A DNA stretch of 64,000 bases from Nectonema munidae (GCA_030549495.1 JAUIRK010000570.1:1465501-1529500), one strand, 5' to 3'; positions 20,620-32,510 are shown, numbered from the stretch's first letter. Translations and numbers: made by a program. Notes: generated by a model not told the origin, from the sequence alone.

Positions 20620-22366
20620 TGTTTTGGAATTAGATGTACATATGGACTTGGACTTCTAATAGAACGATCATGATTGAATTAAATCAGATGATATAATAAG
20701 CTTACGAACATTGGAAGCCGCCTATCTTTTAAAATCTCAGATTTTGCTTCACAAGAATGGGAAAAGAGGAGCTGTGATTGTATCACATATATATATAATC
20801 ACAATAAGGTTGCGAATAAAGTGAGATAATAATATAGACACAAGATTAATTAAATTTTCTTGAATATTGATGATATAATGGCAAATTAAGTAAGAGATTA
20901 CTAGCATGTTTACTTCATCATCGTTATTTTATTTGATTTATTATTATTGTTATTTTATTCTATTTATACGTACATCCATGGATAACAAGTTTTCCATGTT
21001 GTTTTTATTCCACATCATCACCGACCAACTCTAGTTTACTTTCATATATGCGACCTTGCTGTGTGAAATTAATATCATCATCGATTCGCCAGGTTAAAGA
21101 AGGAAGCCAAAACATAAAATAAACATGGTGAAATGAAAATAATGATGTTTTGATTAATTACGCTGGAAGTCAAGATGGTACAAAATTTTATAATTTAAAG
21201 CGTGCGTTACGATATTCCGATTATTCTACGAATCTATAAACTATATTTTTTGCAAAGAATTTGTTTCTAAGAAAAGTAGTGCTTATTTTTTGAATAAAAT
21301 GCTAGATAAACACTTCATCATTTTTCAAATTGAAAAAAGGAAAAGATAATAAATCAATCCCATCAAATAGAAGGAAAAATCGATGAGATCACTTAAAGAT
21401 TGAATAATACAAATATGAAAAATAGAACGTATATCAAATGCTGCAATTTTAGTACATATACACATAGATAAAACGAATTAATTCAAAATAAAAGTTTAAT
21501 GACGAAATATGTCCCTTCACGATTATTATAATATGAACAAAATAACAATCAAGAATGAGCTATCTAAAGGTCATGTTTCCTAGGTGCGAACAAAAAATTC
21601 TAATAATGATTTGAGCTTGGAAATTTGGAGGAACACGAAAAAATGATCCACTGTTCAAACACATTTTTGAAAAACTTGATGAAACACATCTTCAATATCT
21701 TCAATAACTTTTCTTCTAACTTTATTAAAGGAAGATTTCCTGAATTTTATACTCATAAACTTTGACCCATAGGAATAAGTTTGACTTATGAAAAAATTAT
21801 GCTAATCCATAAATGAATGACACCGGATCCATTGATTTGATTGAATTTGATGCCTTTGTGAACCGATACTTGTTCGTAATTGATTAGGGGTTAATCAAAT
21901 TTTAACACAAAATACTTTCTTCGACTTTTGCAAATATGTTTCCAACAACTTCAAAAATCTATATTTTTAATATAAATTTATTTAAATCTATATATATATA
22001 TATATCCTTTTTATCATATCAAAATGTGTTATTCTTGCTCATTCCTTGTTAATTCTTGTCCACCATTTGGATTCTTTTGGATAATATTTTTAGAAGTCGA
22101 GTAATTTAGACTAAACTATTTGATCCCGACGTTATTTTAAACAAATCTAAATGAGAAGTGATTAATTAAGCTACAATATAAAATGTAATTCTTTTCACTT
22201 TCGCTAGCATTGCTTATTCTATTGTTATCATCCGCTTTTCCTGTTTATCTTAATTATGAAAAATAATTTTTGAATAAACTAGTTAGTGGATTAGTTTGTA
22301 TTCCTATTTTAATTTACCACATTTTACATCTCTAACAGGAGTATGTCTTGTTATGCAAGATTAATG
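20620..22366. other. AT-rich non-coding stretch with (TA)n
   Basis: No gene seen. (TA)n at 21989-22005. Confidence 0.4.
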
Positions 22367-24963
22367 ACTTAAACCATGCATGGGCAACTTTTGTTCACTT
22401 GTGGGCCAGATTATGCTTTCCAAGAGTAGCTGCGGGCCAGTAGCCCTAATTATAGATTTACAAAGTATGTATGCATACATAGTTATACTTATTATATACT
22501 ATACATAGAAACATTTATTAAACTATTGATTTTTATCAATATGAATTTATATATTGATCGTTTACTTATAATAATAGAAAGGTTCAGGAAGAAAAATAGT
22601 AAACGCTGAAAATACTTATTTAATATTTTTTTTCAAACACATAGTTTAGTAGAAATATTATTACATTATGAGAAAAATTATTTACTGAAACATATTGTTT
22701 ATTAATCTTGTAACTACATGTAAGAAAAATTGTAACGAACCTCATTTTAATGCGAATTTGGACTTGGTGTTTAGTTACCAGTGTCTCAATATTTGGTGAA
22801 ATCCTGGAGGCGGCTACTCTTAGGTAATTTTCAAGGTGATTGTCCATCAGCCTTGATCTTGTTTTTGATTTTGCATATTTCATTTTCATAAACTACTGCT
22901 CATATTTATAAGTACTCCGGAATAGTGACATTTTTTTCTTACAAAATCTGTGATCCTGTGGAAAGCTTCTTTAGGTAGAATTTTATAAAACTCCAGTAAC
23001 GAATAATCTCTTATTTTTCGTCTCAAATCTTCATTTCCTTTAAGTTCAACCAATTCCAGCTGGAGCTTTCTCAAAATTCATATCAAATGGTGAAGAGAAA
23101 ACACGTAGATTCGTTTCTTGTGAACTGAAATCTTGAAATATACTTATGAATTCTTTGTGAATTGATATAAGTTCACAGCATATGAAGTGCAGCCTGATTT
23201 GCACCAATGTAGAGAAATAGAAAGTATTACCATTTCTCAGCTGTTTTTCCTACAGTTGAATTTTGTTTTAGAATGTTCGGATATGACTGTACAACTGGTG
23301 AACAAATTGTCCCTTTCTTTGCAATTTTGAATTCAAGCCTGAAGTAAAGTCAACAAGAAAAGCAAGATCCGGTATCCAACCATCATCACATCATTCAGGG
23401 ATAGACTTGCCTTTCTATCCATAAATTGGAAAATTTCACTCCTACGTTCATAAAATCGTTTTAACATTTTTCCTTTGCTCAACCATCGCACCTTACAGTA
23501 GTAAACCAGATCTCCATATTCTGCCTCCTCAAGAAATTCTTTAAACTAGCGGTGATTTAATGCACAAGATTTTATAAAATTGATACTCGCAACTAATCTA
23601 GACATGACGTCTCAAATTTGACACAAATTGATCTTTTGTGTCTATGTTCATAGAAGTTAACTTCTTTTTAATTTTAGAAGTTAAGCCAACTTCATTACCA
23701 ACCATTGCAGGGACAGCATCTGTTGCTAAACCATGAAGTTTTTCAAAATGGAGATTAAATTTAGCCATTAACATTTTCAATTCTTGAAAAATATCCTCCC
23801 CAGTGGTGGTGTCTTTCATGGCTTGAAGAGATTTCTTTTTTTAAAAGCATTTCTTCTGTGATATTGAAACCGTGATCAATTCCATGTACAAAAACTGCAA
23901 GTTGGGATGTATTTGACAGGTCAACTTTCATAAATAGGCAAGGAAAAATACTTAAATTTCGAAGCAAGTTCTTTCAAGACAGTTTCTATATTGGTAGCAA
24001 GTTCATCAATCCGCCTTGTTACAGTTCTACGAGACAAACTAATATTATCAATTTCTTTTTTTCTCCAAGGACACAGGATAATTTTTTGAATGTTTTGCAA
24101 TCTCCTCACTGACAATATAACTAGCACGAATGATATTGTCGGCATGCTCACATTTTTTGACGAAAATTGTCTGCTGTTCTTTCAAATATTTAATCAGTTT
24201 TTCGACTTTTTGTTTTCTACGTTCACCCTGAAAATTATCATAAAGAGATGAGCGTTTGGAAATATAGTGTCTTTTTACATTATATTCTTTCATATCAGCA
24301 ACTGACTCTGAACACAGTAAACACATTGGTTTTCCTTTGATTTGTGTGAAAAAATAGTCATTGGTCCACTTTTCTTGGAACACTCGAAATTCATTATCCA
24401 CATTCCTCTTTTTCAATGACGACATTTGGGTTGGATACGTTCATTAAATAATTTTTTAATAAAATTAAAAATTTTTTAAAAAATAATCTAAATGATTTTT
24501 TTATGACAATTGAAAAAATGGATTATTAGGATTATAGATTTGGTTCTTTGTGAACTACTGGAAGAGCCAACGGAGATATTTAGGCCTCTGACGAAGATAG
24601 TATGTTTAGACTAATTGAATACATAAATATAGGGAATCAAGAAAGAAAAGTATTCAAGACAAAGGACGTAAATCCATTAGTAATTAGAAAAGAAAATGGT
24701 GAAAAAAAATCCAACTTAATTCAAAGGGATTTACCAAACGATGGAAAGGGATTAAAAGGAAAAGAGCTAAGATTATCCTTTACAAATGCAATAATTGAAT
24801 AAGTTCAAAGGCAATAAAAATAAATATTTTTATTAATTTAAATTCACTTTAATTATACTGGTACGGACTTAAAGTTTTTCAAAGGTATCGGCGGGCCGGG
24901 TGAAAAGCCTTCGTGGGCCGGATTTGGCCCGCGGGCCGTAGGTTGCCCATGCATGACCTAAAC
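22367..24963 (-). mobile_element. Buster-like hAT transposon, full length but decayed
   Basis: The element spans 22375-24955 (2.58 kb). Termini CATGCATGGGCAAC and GTTGCCCATGCATG are inverted; the subterminal regions carry GGGCCAG and GCGGGCCG motifs typical of this group. The 8-bp flanks ACTTAAAC (22367-22374) and ACCTAAAC (24956-24963) match at 7 of 8 and fit the nnnTAnnn pattern known for Buster-family hATs. The transposase remains lie on the minus strand between 24425 and 22620. Confidence 0.85.
22620..24425 (-). pseudogene. hAT transposase, GTF2IRD2/ZBED5-like, broken
   Basis: Minus-strand pieces in order: N-terminus RVFQEKWTNDYFFTQIKGK with a BED-like finger PMCLLCSESVADMKEYNVKR (24425-24050); NISLSRRTVTRRIDELATNI and KFKYFSLPIYES (to 23921), where the catalytic LDEST motif is altered; DLSNTSQLAVFVHGIDHGFN (about 23900); TTGEDIFQELK with LATDAVPAMVG (to 23600); a gap; then LQLELVELKGNEDL (23070) and the C-terminal dimerisation tail YAKSKTRSRLMDNHLENYLR (22870-22740). 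This order is that of hAT transposases related to the domesticated vertebrate genes GTF2IRD2 and ZBED5. Several frame changes and a degraded middle show it is dead. Confidence 0.88.
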
Positions 24964-25830
24964 TATAAAATTTTTGTGGTTGAGGATCCAAAATTTAGGT
25001 GGCCTAAAAATCGAATAAAATTTAGGAAATCATGCTTTAGACAAGTGTTTTCAACGTGGTCCATGTGAACCTCCAAGGGGTGCACACTATTTTTAGACGG
25101 GTGCATAAAAATGATTTCAAACTTCCACCAAATTTTGAAAAGGGTCTATATTAAAAATGATCAAGTTTAGGCTCAAATCATCAAGTTCAATGCTCCCACG
25201 AAACAACACATTTTATAAAAAAAAATTACTTTTTGATTCAATGAAATTTAACTAATTTTTAATAGATAAGCAGAGCTAAAAATACATACAATATAAAATT
25301 AATTGAGTAATCAAATAAAATCAAAAAAAGCAATAAAAATAAGGGGTCCATAAAAATTTGTGAGTTTTCGTTCAAAAATAAAAGGAGCGCCAAGCCTGAA
25401 ATGGTTAATCCTTTCAAGGATTGGCTCTTAAAATTTCATTTTTTAATTTAGCTGAAGTTTGTTGTTATTCTTGAATAATATGTATTAATTAGATATAAAA
25501 ATTGTAGTATGCAAAATTATTTTAAATTAAACTTCTTAAATTTCCTCTCCCTTTGTTAATGGGCAGGTAAGCAAGCTGCCCCTAGCTAGATTCGCACTTG
25601 TAATATAAAACCAAGGATACAAGAATAATGTCAAGAATAGGCCTAACAGGTACTTGTTGGTTATCTCCCTCCTGCTAAAGATAACAACATTTGTAGTCAC
25701 GTATTTTTGTTGTAATTGATTTAACAATCTATGTAACTTCAGAATAGTAGTTGTCATCATTCTACGTATAACGATGATGTATAATATTTTATAAATTACA
25801 TTATGCTATATGGTTTACTGATTAGTTGTG
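24964..25830. other. AT-rich stretch, no gene seen
   Basis: No supportable gene. It includes a possible hAT-type relic near 25030-25100 (GTGGTCCATGTGAACC) that I could not bound. Confidence 0.35.
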
Positions 25831-25833
25831 ATC

Positions 25834-25971
25834 TTAACCCATTAAGTACCATAGAAACCAGACGATATCTTAAAAAACGCAGACGATTTATATTCAAAGT
25901 CATTGAAAAAAGCAGACAAAGATGAAATTACTTATGTTCCCAAATGGGAGCATTGGGACTTAATGGGTTAA
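25834..25971. mobile_element. TTAA-flanked MITE, CCCATT subfamily, left bracket
   Basis: TTAA at both ends (25834-25837, 25968-25971) around 130 bp with termini CCCATTAAGTACCATAG and, inverted, CCCATTAAGTCCCAATG. Internal blocks as in 5125-5264. Non-coding. It ends 19 bp before the first Met of the piggyBac remains that follow. Confidence 0.8.
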
Positions 25972-25990
25972 ACTCACTTCTGACTAAATT

Positions 25991-27025
25991 ATGAGCAAAA
26001 AATATTGTATTGAGGCTTTCTGTTCCTTGGAAATAAGTAAGATATGTGATGATGATATAGAAATAGATAACTCTGGTGAATTTGGAATTTTTCAAGGTAG
26101 CATGAAGACATGTAGAGAATACTATCGACTTTGTGATTGAAATAGTTGGAGATTGTTTAGTTTAGAAGGTGGTGTTAAATGTTTTCTCAAAAACCATATA
26201 CTTCGTGAAGAAGATTCAACTTCAAATGACAACAATGATATTTGAAAACAATTAAAATGGGAAAATAAAATAAAGTATACTATTTTTCGATTGAAACGAA
26301 ATGCTGTAACTGAAAGAAGTAGAGAACGCTTTCTGAAAGTTATAATCAAAAGTAGTTTTTGATCTTCAAAAAATGCCTTAAATTTTTTTTTAATTTGAGA
26401 AGCAAGATCACGTTCGCCCTCAAGCAATTATTTATCTGGGAAAAGAGAATGGTTTTTGGCCTTAGAGTGCTAAAATTGGAGGAAAAACATGCTTGAAAAA
26501 TTAGTCAAGTCTTTTAAAATAACAGGCTGAAATAGCACGCTTAGATAATTTTTCAACAGGTCATCATAGTTAGGCACTAAAGCATCGTGAAATAAAATGT
26601 GAGGTTATTGGAACCCTTCATGAAAATAAAAAAGCACTTCCTTTATCTTATAAACACCCTAAAGCTAGAGAAATTAGCTCAACAGTCTTGAAGTATGACA
26701 AAGTCATAATTATTTTAAATGCTCCTAAAAATTAAATTTGTTTACATTTATCAAGCAACTTTTATGCTACTGACGAGAACAAGCCAGAAATGATAAACTT
26801 CTACAATAAAACCAAAATTGGTGTCAACTTTATGCATGAGAATATAGAATTGGAAGAAAAATTTTTCGCTGGTCACTAATAACTTTTTTTCAACATGCTT
26901 GATGTAACATGTCATGCTATCCCTATATAATTGCAAACAAAAATTATATATAAATTGGCATGCGCAATAGAGAAAAGTATTTCTTAAAAATCTGAGTGAA
27001 AACTTCGATCAGCTTAGATGAAATA
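25991..27025 (+). pseudogene. piggyBac transposase remnant between two MITEs
   Basis: An acidic start, MSKKYCIEAFCSLEIS then CDDDIEIDNS (25991-26140), is a plausible piggyBac N-terminus. The middle is too decayed to read. From about 26590 the C-terminal half is recognisable in shifting frames: EVIGTLHENKKALPLSYKHP, KAREISSTVLKYDKV, NAPKN, then TDENKPEMINFYNKTKIGVN (compare KPxMIxxYNxTKGGVD) and FFNMLDVTCHA, followed by REKYFLKNLSENFDQLR. These are standard piggyBac landmarks in order. Multiple stops and frame changes; inactive. Confidence 0.75.
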
Positions 27026-27191
27026 AGGTGTAGAAAACACCATAATCTTTCTAGAGAAATTAAGTTCACGATGAATTCTTTCACTTTGTCAAGCACACTA
27101 AATTTTTATCCTCAAGAGAGAGAGAGAGAACTCTTATAGAAGCGCCTTTCATTTGCAAAAAAATCTTCAAGAAAGCAATCCCACATTTGTT

Positions 27192-27328
27192 TTAACCCAT
27201 TAAGTCCCAATGTTTCCATTTGGAACATAAGTAATTTCATCTTCGTCTGCTTTTTTCAATGACTTTGAATATAAATCGTCTGCGTTTTTTTAAATATTGT
27301 CTGATTTCTATGGTACTTAATGGCGTAA
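27192..27328. mobile_element. TTAA-flanked MITE, CCCATT subfamily, inverted right bracket
   Basis: Starts TTAACCCATTAAGTCCCAATG and ends CTATGGTACTTAATGGCGTAA. It is close to the reverse complement of 25834-25971, so the two copies face each other across the piggyBac remains. The right target site is degenerate (GTAA). Confidence 0.75.
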
Positions 27329-27329
27329 A

Positions 27330-28200
27330 GCGCTTTGCAGAGTACATATGCTTTAGAAAAAAAGTTATAAAGTGAAAGAAGTTTAAACTTTTTTCCATAA
27401 TTATACTAGCATTATTTTGGTTAATGTTTGAATACTATAGCAAAAAGTATATAGTATATAATTGTAGTCACTTATCGTGATGAAGATGTACATTTTCCCA
27501 CCCTGATAAGGGTGTTAAGACAATCGAGAGATTAAGGAATAAGTAACAAATTTTTTTTATAAACCTAATAAAAAATTTTATTTAGAAAATTTGTTGGTTT
27601 GAACTTTCGGAAAATTTCCACCCTTTCAGGCACTATCGCCAGCTTTCTTTGTCTTTTTCCAGGGGATAAGTGAGTCTAGGTGCGGTGGAAGAAATACCCC
27701 TCGCTGTTGATTTTCAGGTGAAGGCATGCTACAGTTCCATGAATGGGTATTTTAAAAGCATGACTTTTCCATCAAAAGTTTTACACAAAAAGGAGTAAAA
27801 AAGCAAGGTCTTACCTTATTCCTTTTAAGTGTAAGAGTGGAAGGTAATAAAAAGGCTGTAGGCTAAGCTCTCAGATGAGTTGAAAGCGAAAATGAAAGAA
27901 GTAATGCAAATAAAGAATAAATAAAAACAACAATAATAATAATGGGAGTGAATTTGAGTTGTACGCATAGCGCGCCTGCTCAGCAAATTTAAAAAAGTAC
28001 ACACAAAAAAGTGAAGATGGCAATAAAAGCGATATACATACATACACGTATTATAAATATACGTATTATAAATAAATGTATTTTTAGTACAAACACACAC
28101 ACACACACATTTTCTTAGAGGAATATGTTGTGTTTGTAATGCGACAACGGCTTAAAAACTATTTTTTAAAATATCATTATCATTACATCTATTGTTAAAT
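27330..28200. other. non-coding stretch with (AC)n
   Basis: (AC)n at 28091-28109 and nearby ATACGTATTATAAAT repeats. No gene seen. Confidence 0.4.
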
Positions 28201-28202
28201 AT

Positions 28203-28425
28203 GTCAATTCAGCACTTCAAACTTAATGAAGCTGCTGCTGCTGCTGCTGCTGCTGCTATGAGGATGCTGGTGTTGATCCCTAGAAACAACAAGCACGATC
28301 TTTTTTGAATGCCTGAGGAGTGAGCGGTGACGCCACACCGACAAAGCGAGAAGGAGACAAAGCTTCGCAAGGGAAAGTAATCGTCGCTCTACTGCTTCAA
28401 GGATGAGAAGCGATTGATGTAGTCA
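28203..28425 (-). other. GC-richer island with (GCT)9, possible host exon or UTR
   Basis: (GCT)9 at 28231-28257 sits in the GC-richest non-transposon segment of this part of the window. On the minus strand one frame is open from a stop near 28425 to one near 28205, about 70 codons, and reads the repeat as nine serines preceded by SRDQHQHPH. It has no Met and no clear splice sites. Amino-acid runs like this occur in transcription factors, but the island could equally be a UTR or simple repeat. Confidence 0.3.
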
Positions 28426-29393
28426 TTATGTGATATTGACAATGAAGAAAAGCTTGAGAACATGAAAATCAAAGCACCTAAATAGTTTAGGCAATTGCAA
28501 TCAGTCGCCAATAAATATTCTCTTCTACTAGATCTAAATGTAAGATGACCAGTTTTTGAAAAGCAATCCTCTTCTTATCTTTTTCAATGAGTAACTACGA
28601 TTCATAATTTTTGAAAAATGAAAAAAAACTTCTTAACCCTTTCAGGCATAAGGGATACCAGTGTCTCATAAAACAAAATTCGACTGCCTTAACCCTAGAA
28701 AGACCATACATATAGTATATCAAGTAGTTTCAGCTTCAATTAACTTATAATTGCAATAACGCGAATTAATGACAACAACATATGTCGAAAAACTTTTATT
28801 GGAGTGAAAAGCAATACAAATTAAGATAAAATATGCGTGAAAATGTTTATTAAAATTATATACAGTTTGTTGATTTTTATAGAATGATGCATAGCCAATT
28901 CAACTTGAAACTTCTTATGTTAGGTTGAAATACTCATCAGTGTAATACGCATTATGGCTGGCAAACATTTGTATCGGAATGTTTACAATAAAACATTTGT
29001 GGCGAAATGTTTACAAAATAGCGTGCAGTTTTTCTGTTTGAGGTTGTTTATTTTTAGATTTATTATTGATATGTACCATTCTAAGTTTTCGGATTTTTTT
29101 ATATTGACATATAAAGCAAGCAAAATCATCCGTCACCCTTTTTGTGTGTAAATGTTCAAACATCATTCATTGATATCGTAATAAGGCATTCATCGTTTAA
29201 CAAATAAAATGCCAAAAGGTGTTTACAAAAAGAGGAGCAGTTTTATTGTTTGAAGTGGTGGTTGCGCTTACATAGGGTTTTATAGTTTATTGATTTTTCT
29301 GAATGACATAACTAATCATTACAATTCGTGGTGCGTGAATTTCTACCAGCAGTATTTTGATTCGCTCATTTCTTTTATTTTACACAATATAAC

Positions 29394-29640
29394 ATGTCTG
29401 AAGATAATAAAGAGTATACTACTGACTCCTATGAATCTTCAAGTTCAAGTTAGTTTTCTTCTCCATTATCTTATATCTTTGCATGTGATACCAATGATGA
29501 TGACTCCGTTTCGTCTTCTCCTTCTTCATGTAATGTTCAAAGTTTTCAATCAAAAGACAATACGCTTTGGGCATCTGAATGTTCTTCATCAAGCAAAACT
29601 CTTTCGCGCAATCTCTTTCGTAAGGCTAGTGGTCCTACAC
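29394..29640 (+). pseudogene. piggyBac transposase N-terminal fragment
   Basis: From ATG at 29394 the frame reads MSEDNKEYTTDSYESSSSS, one stop, then SPLSYIFACDTNDDDSVSSS, LWASECSSSSKTLSRNLFRK and ASGPT, where the hAT inserts. An acidic, serine-rich N-terminus followed by W...R...GPT is the usual start of piggyBac transposases before the LFF(T/N)DE block. Nothing downstream of GPT survives beyond the hAT. Confidence 0.65.
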
Positions 29641-29969
29641 CAGGGGTGGGGAACCTGCGGCCTTAAGGCCACATGCGGCCTTCCGGGCCATCAAGTGCGG
29701 CCTTTGATATAAATATCATTTTAATGAAACCCTTGAATAGTTTTTAAGTCTGAAATCATTATACACCTGAAACGTATAATATACACCACACACATAGACG
29801 AAAGGAATATTAATTGTATTCAGTGATGTCACTCCCAGAAATTGAAAGCATTTTTCTCTGAACCCAATGAATTTTAACTTAACCGGTTTTCTCCCAATGT
29901 ATTCATATGAGGACACAAAATAGATTGTCTTTAATTTATGATAATTTTTTGTAACAGTGACAACGAATT

Positions 29970-31249
29970 TGAAAGAAGAAAATAGGATCTTTAATGAAGA
30001 ATGGGACTGCAATATTTTTTAGTGAATAGTGGCGGCAAAATGTCTTGCTTGCTGTGTGATACCAAAATTGTAACGGTTAAGAAATTCAATGCACAGCAAC
30101 ATTACGCTCTTCATAGAGACAATAAATATCCCAAATTAGAGGGTGTCTCGAAAGCTAGCACTGAAGAAACTGAAAGATGGAAAGCAAAAGCAAAGACAAT
30201 AGTTCCATTTTGTGTTACATCAAGGGAATGCTGCGACAGAAGCCAGCTATAAAGTTGCATATTTGCTTGGGAAAAAGGGTAAACCATTCACCGATGCATA
30301 ACTCATGAAGGAATGTATTTTAGAAGTGGTAAGATGTGTAGATCCAAATAAAGTTAACAAATATAAAGAGGTGCCTCTAAAAAGAAGGACTAATACAGAT
30401 CGACAGTATGAATTGGCTTGTAATCTAACAGAACAACTCAAAAATGTAATCCAGAAGGAAAATGTGTATTGCTCAGTAGCCTTGGATGAATCGACAGATT
30501 CCACAAATTCAGCACAAGTATTGTATTAAGAATGAAGGATTTATTGCGCATCAAAAGAGAAACCAAAGATCCAAATGAACTGATTTCTTTTCATTGTATT
30601 TTACATTAACAAAATCTCTGTGCAAAATCTGTCATTTTAAATGATACTTTGCAAAAGGTTATAAGTATTGTTAACTATATTCGAGCAAATGCCACGAAGC
30701 ATCGTCAATTTCGAAACATGCTGATGATGGATGACAAAGTAATTAGTGTAGATTTGCCTTATCACTCAAAAGTACGCTGGTTGTCACAAGGGAAAGTATT
30801 GGTCAAAATTTTGTCTTTACGAAGGCAAATAATTGACTTTTTCAAAGAAAGTGACTAACATTGTGAATTATCAGATCCAAATTTTTACAGAGATGTAGCT
30901 TTTTAAAATCAAAACTTTCAGAAGAACACATTCCCCAGTTTACGAAAGTAATGAGTGAAAATGAAGAATACGGATCAATCTCTTTTTGACAACAGGGAAG
31001 ATCCTATTGAAATTTGGAAAAAGGCAGTAGAATATCCTCGTCTCCATGAACACGCACCGACTGATTTCCTGCTTTTCTACAACATACTGTTTTGAATCCA
31101 CATTCTCGTACTTGACGCAAATAAAGAATTCGCTGAGAACACAGTTGACAGATGAACATTTGGAGGACCAATTAAAACTAAGATCCACTATGTTGGAGCC
31201 TGATATCAAAATGCTTTCTCAAAAGAAGCAAACTCAAAGAAGTCATTAA
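29970..31249 (+). pseudogene. hAT transposase with BED-like finger, broken
   Basis: Pieces in order on the plus strand: ENRIFNEEWDCNIF (29978-30020, other frame); a BED-like finger CLLCDTKIVTVKKFNAQQHY (30050-30110); MKECILEVVRCVDPNK to YCSVALDESTDSTNSAQVLY (30305-30529), which keeps the LDEST catalytic motif; INYIRANA...HRQFRNML and YHSKVRWLSQGKVLVKILSL (30649-30858); then the dimerisation tail STTYCFESTFSYLTQIKNSL and LTDEHLEDQLKLR (31070-31190). Related to the copy at 22.4-25.0 kb but a different subfamily with different ends. The region between LDEST and RWLS is largely deleted. Confidence 0.85.
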
Positions 31250-31379
31250 TTTGTATAAAAAGGACCTACTTACCTAAATGAAATATTTGAAAACTTCATA
31301 TTCTCGATGTTTATACGTCTGTCTTTTTTTTTATAAGAATATTATTAATTAATACTTGTATAAAATAAAATCCTAATTT

Positions 31380-31427
31380 TAATAATCTAATAAAAGAACT
31401 TGTATAAGTTCTTTTATTAGATTATTA
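31380..31427. repeat. 22-bp palindrome with 4-bp loop
   Basis: Arms of 22 nt (inner part AATCTAATAAAAGAACTT and its complement) separated by GTAT, lying between the hAT coding end and its right terminus. It could form a stem-loop in the transcript. Confidence 0.8.
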
Positions 31428-31674
31428 TTATTATTAAATGTTGTACGAGGGGATAAAATAACTGAAAAAAATATTAATTTGTTCAGTGCGGCCTCTATGA
31501 GGGACGATGAATTGTAAGGTGGCCTTCATGCACAAAAAGGTTCCCCACCTCTGCTCTAGGGGTTATATAAAAACTGAGTGAAAAAAAACGCACGATTGAT
31601 TTTAGAAAAAGTATGCCTGGAAGCTCAATTTTGGAGACAAATCGTCGCCTTTTTTTCAATGCAATTTTATACAC

Positions 31675-31797
31675 TTAACCCTTTCAGGCATAGGTAATTA
31701 ATCATCGGCTTTCTTTTTCAATGCATTTTCATATAACTTAGGACGAAATATTTTTATTTTATGGGACACTGGGTTCCATTGTGCCTGCAAGGGTTAA
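31675..31797. mobile_element. TTAA-flanked MITE, CCCTTT subfamily (complete)
   Basis: TTAA at both ends around 115 bp with termini CCCTTTCAGGCATAGG and, inverted, CCCTTGCAGGCACAATGG. A further TTAACCCATTAAG begins at its right TTAA (31794), possibly a second, truncated MITE. Confidence 0.8.
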
Positions 31798-32510
31798 CCC
31801 ATTAAGAAACGTAAATGATACCTTTTTTCATTGTAAATAATATGAATGTCTAAATTCACCTGCTTGTCGTAGACATAAATGTGTTAAAGTAGACAATTTT
31901 CATTTCTTTCGGCACTTGTGCTCGACTCATCGTCAAAGTGCCAAAGATCGTGATTTTTTTCTCAGAGTATAACAATTTTTTTTACCAAAAGTTAACAATT
32001 ATTTTCGTCAACCTGAGAAATAGATTAACTTTGGAATACAGAGCACCTATCAAAGAGTAGTCATTGGTTACGTTTTTAGCTGGACTCTCTAGTTTTTAGA
32101 TGATTTTTCCCGACAATTTTATCTCCCACAAAATACACTGAATTTTTAGTCTTACACTTTTTTTAAAAATGTTACGCTTGAATATAAATCATAGTAAAGT
32201 AAATGAAAATATGAAATAATCATGGAGCAACTAATGGAAATCGGAATCATGAATTCGTGCTCTTTTCATATATCGGTTTCTGAATCATATCGCGAAAATT
32301 TACTTCTCCAACCGATACTTTCATTCTGATTCGTCGTGATGTATAAGCACCATGAATGGTTGAATAAACATGGCTGATGGGCACTTAAAATCTATATTCT
32401 ATAACATTTGAATCTTACCCTAATTTTTGTCTTACATTACATTACAGTCAATCCCCATATAACTCCTTAAATTCACACTCTTTAGATATAAAATATATAA
32501 ATAGTCTTAC

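Larger units (their letters stand above)
29641..31553 (+). mobile_element. Buster-like hAT transposon inserted into piggyBac
   Basis: 1.91 kb. Left end CAGGGGTGGGGAACCTGCGG, right end AGGTTCCCCACCTCTG. The left flank TCCTACAC and right flank CTCTAGGG share only the central CTA, so the duplication is either worn or one flank was replaced. The right flank coincides with the piggyBac terminus. Both flanks keep TA in the middle, as in Buster hATs. Near the right end lies a 22-bp palindrome (31380-31427). Confidence 0.8.
28689..31566 (+). mobile_element. piggyBac element (lineage 3) inserted into the MITE
   Basis: TTAA (28689-28692) followed by CCCTAGAAAGACCATAC, very like the classical piggyBac terminus CCCTAGAAAGATA. 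The right end CTCTAGGGG with TTAT (31554-31566) is the expected inverted terminus next to a worn TTAA. It contains a 5' leader, a transposase N-terminus (29394-29640) and then the inserted hAT. The rest of the transposase is missing, so it was probably an internally deleted piggyBac before or when the hAT arrived. Confidence 0.7.
28633..31631. mobile_element. CCCTTT-subfamily MITE split by nested transposons
   Basis: The left half, TTAACCCTTTCAGGCATAAG to GACTGCCTTAA (28633-28692), and the right half, TTATATAAAAACTGAGTG to GTATGCCTGG (31563-31622), match the two halves of the complete copy at 16072-16201 either side of its internal TTAA. Everything between belongs to later insertions. The right terminus is degraded (GGAAGCTCAA instead of AAAGGGTTAA). 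Confidence 0.75.

Noticed and set aside
24602-24802. 66-codon plus-strand ORF inside the hAT element
   Set aside because: It lies between the transposase start and the terminus, opposite strand, with no recognisable features.
26122-26427. 101-codon minus-strand ORF
   Set aside because: It lies antisense to a piggyBac relic and has no resemblance of its own.
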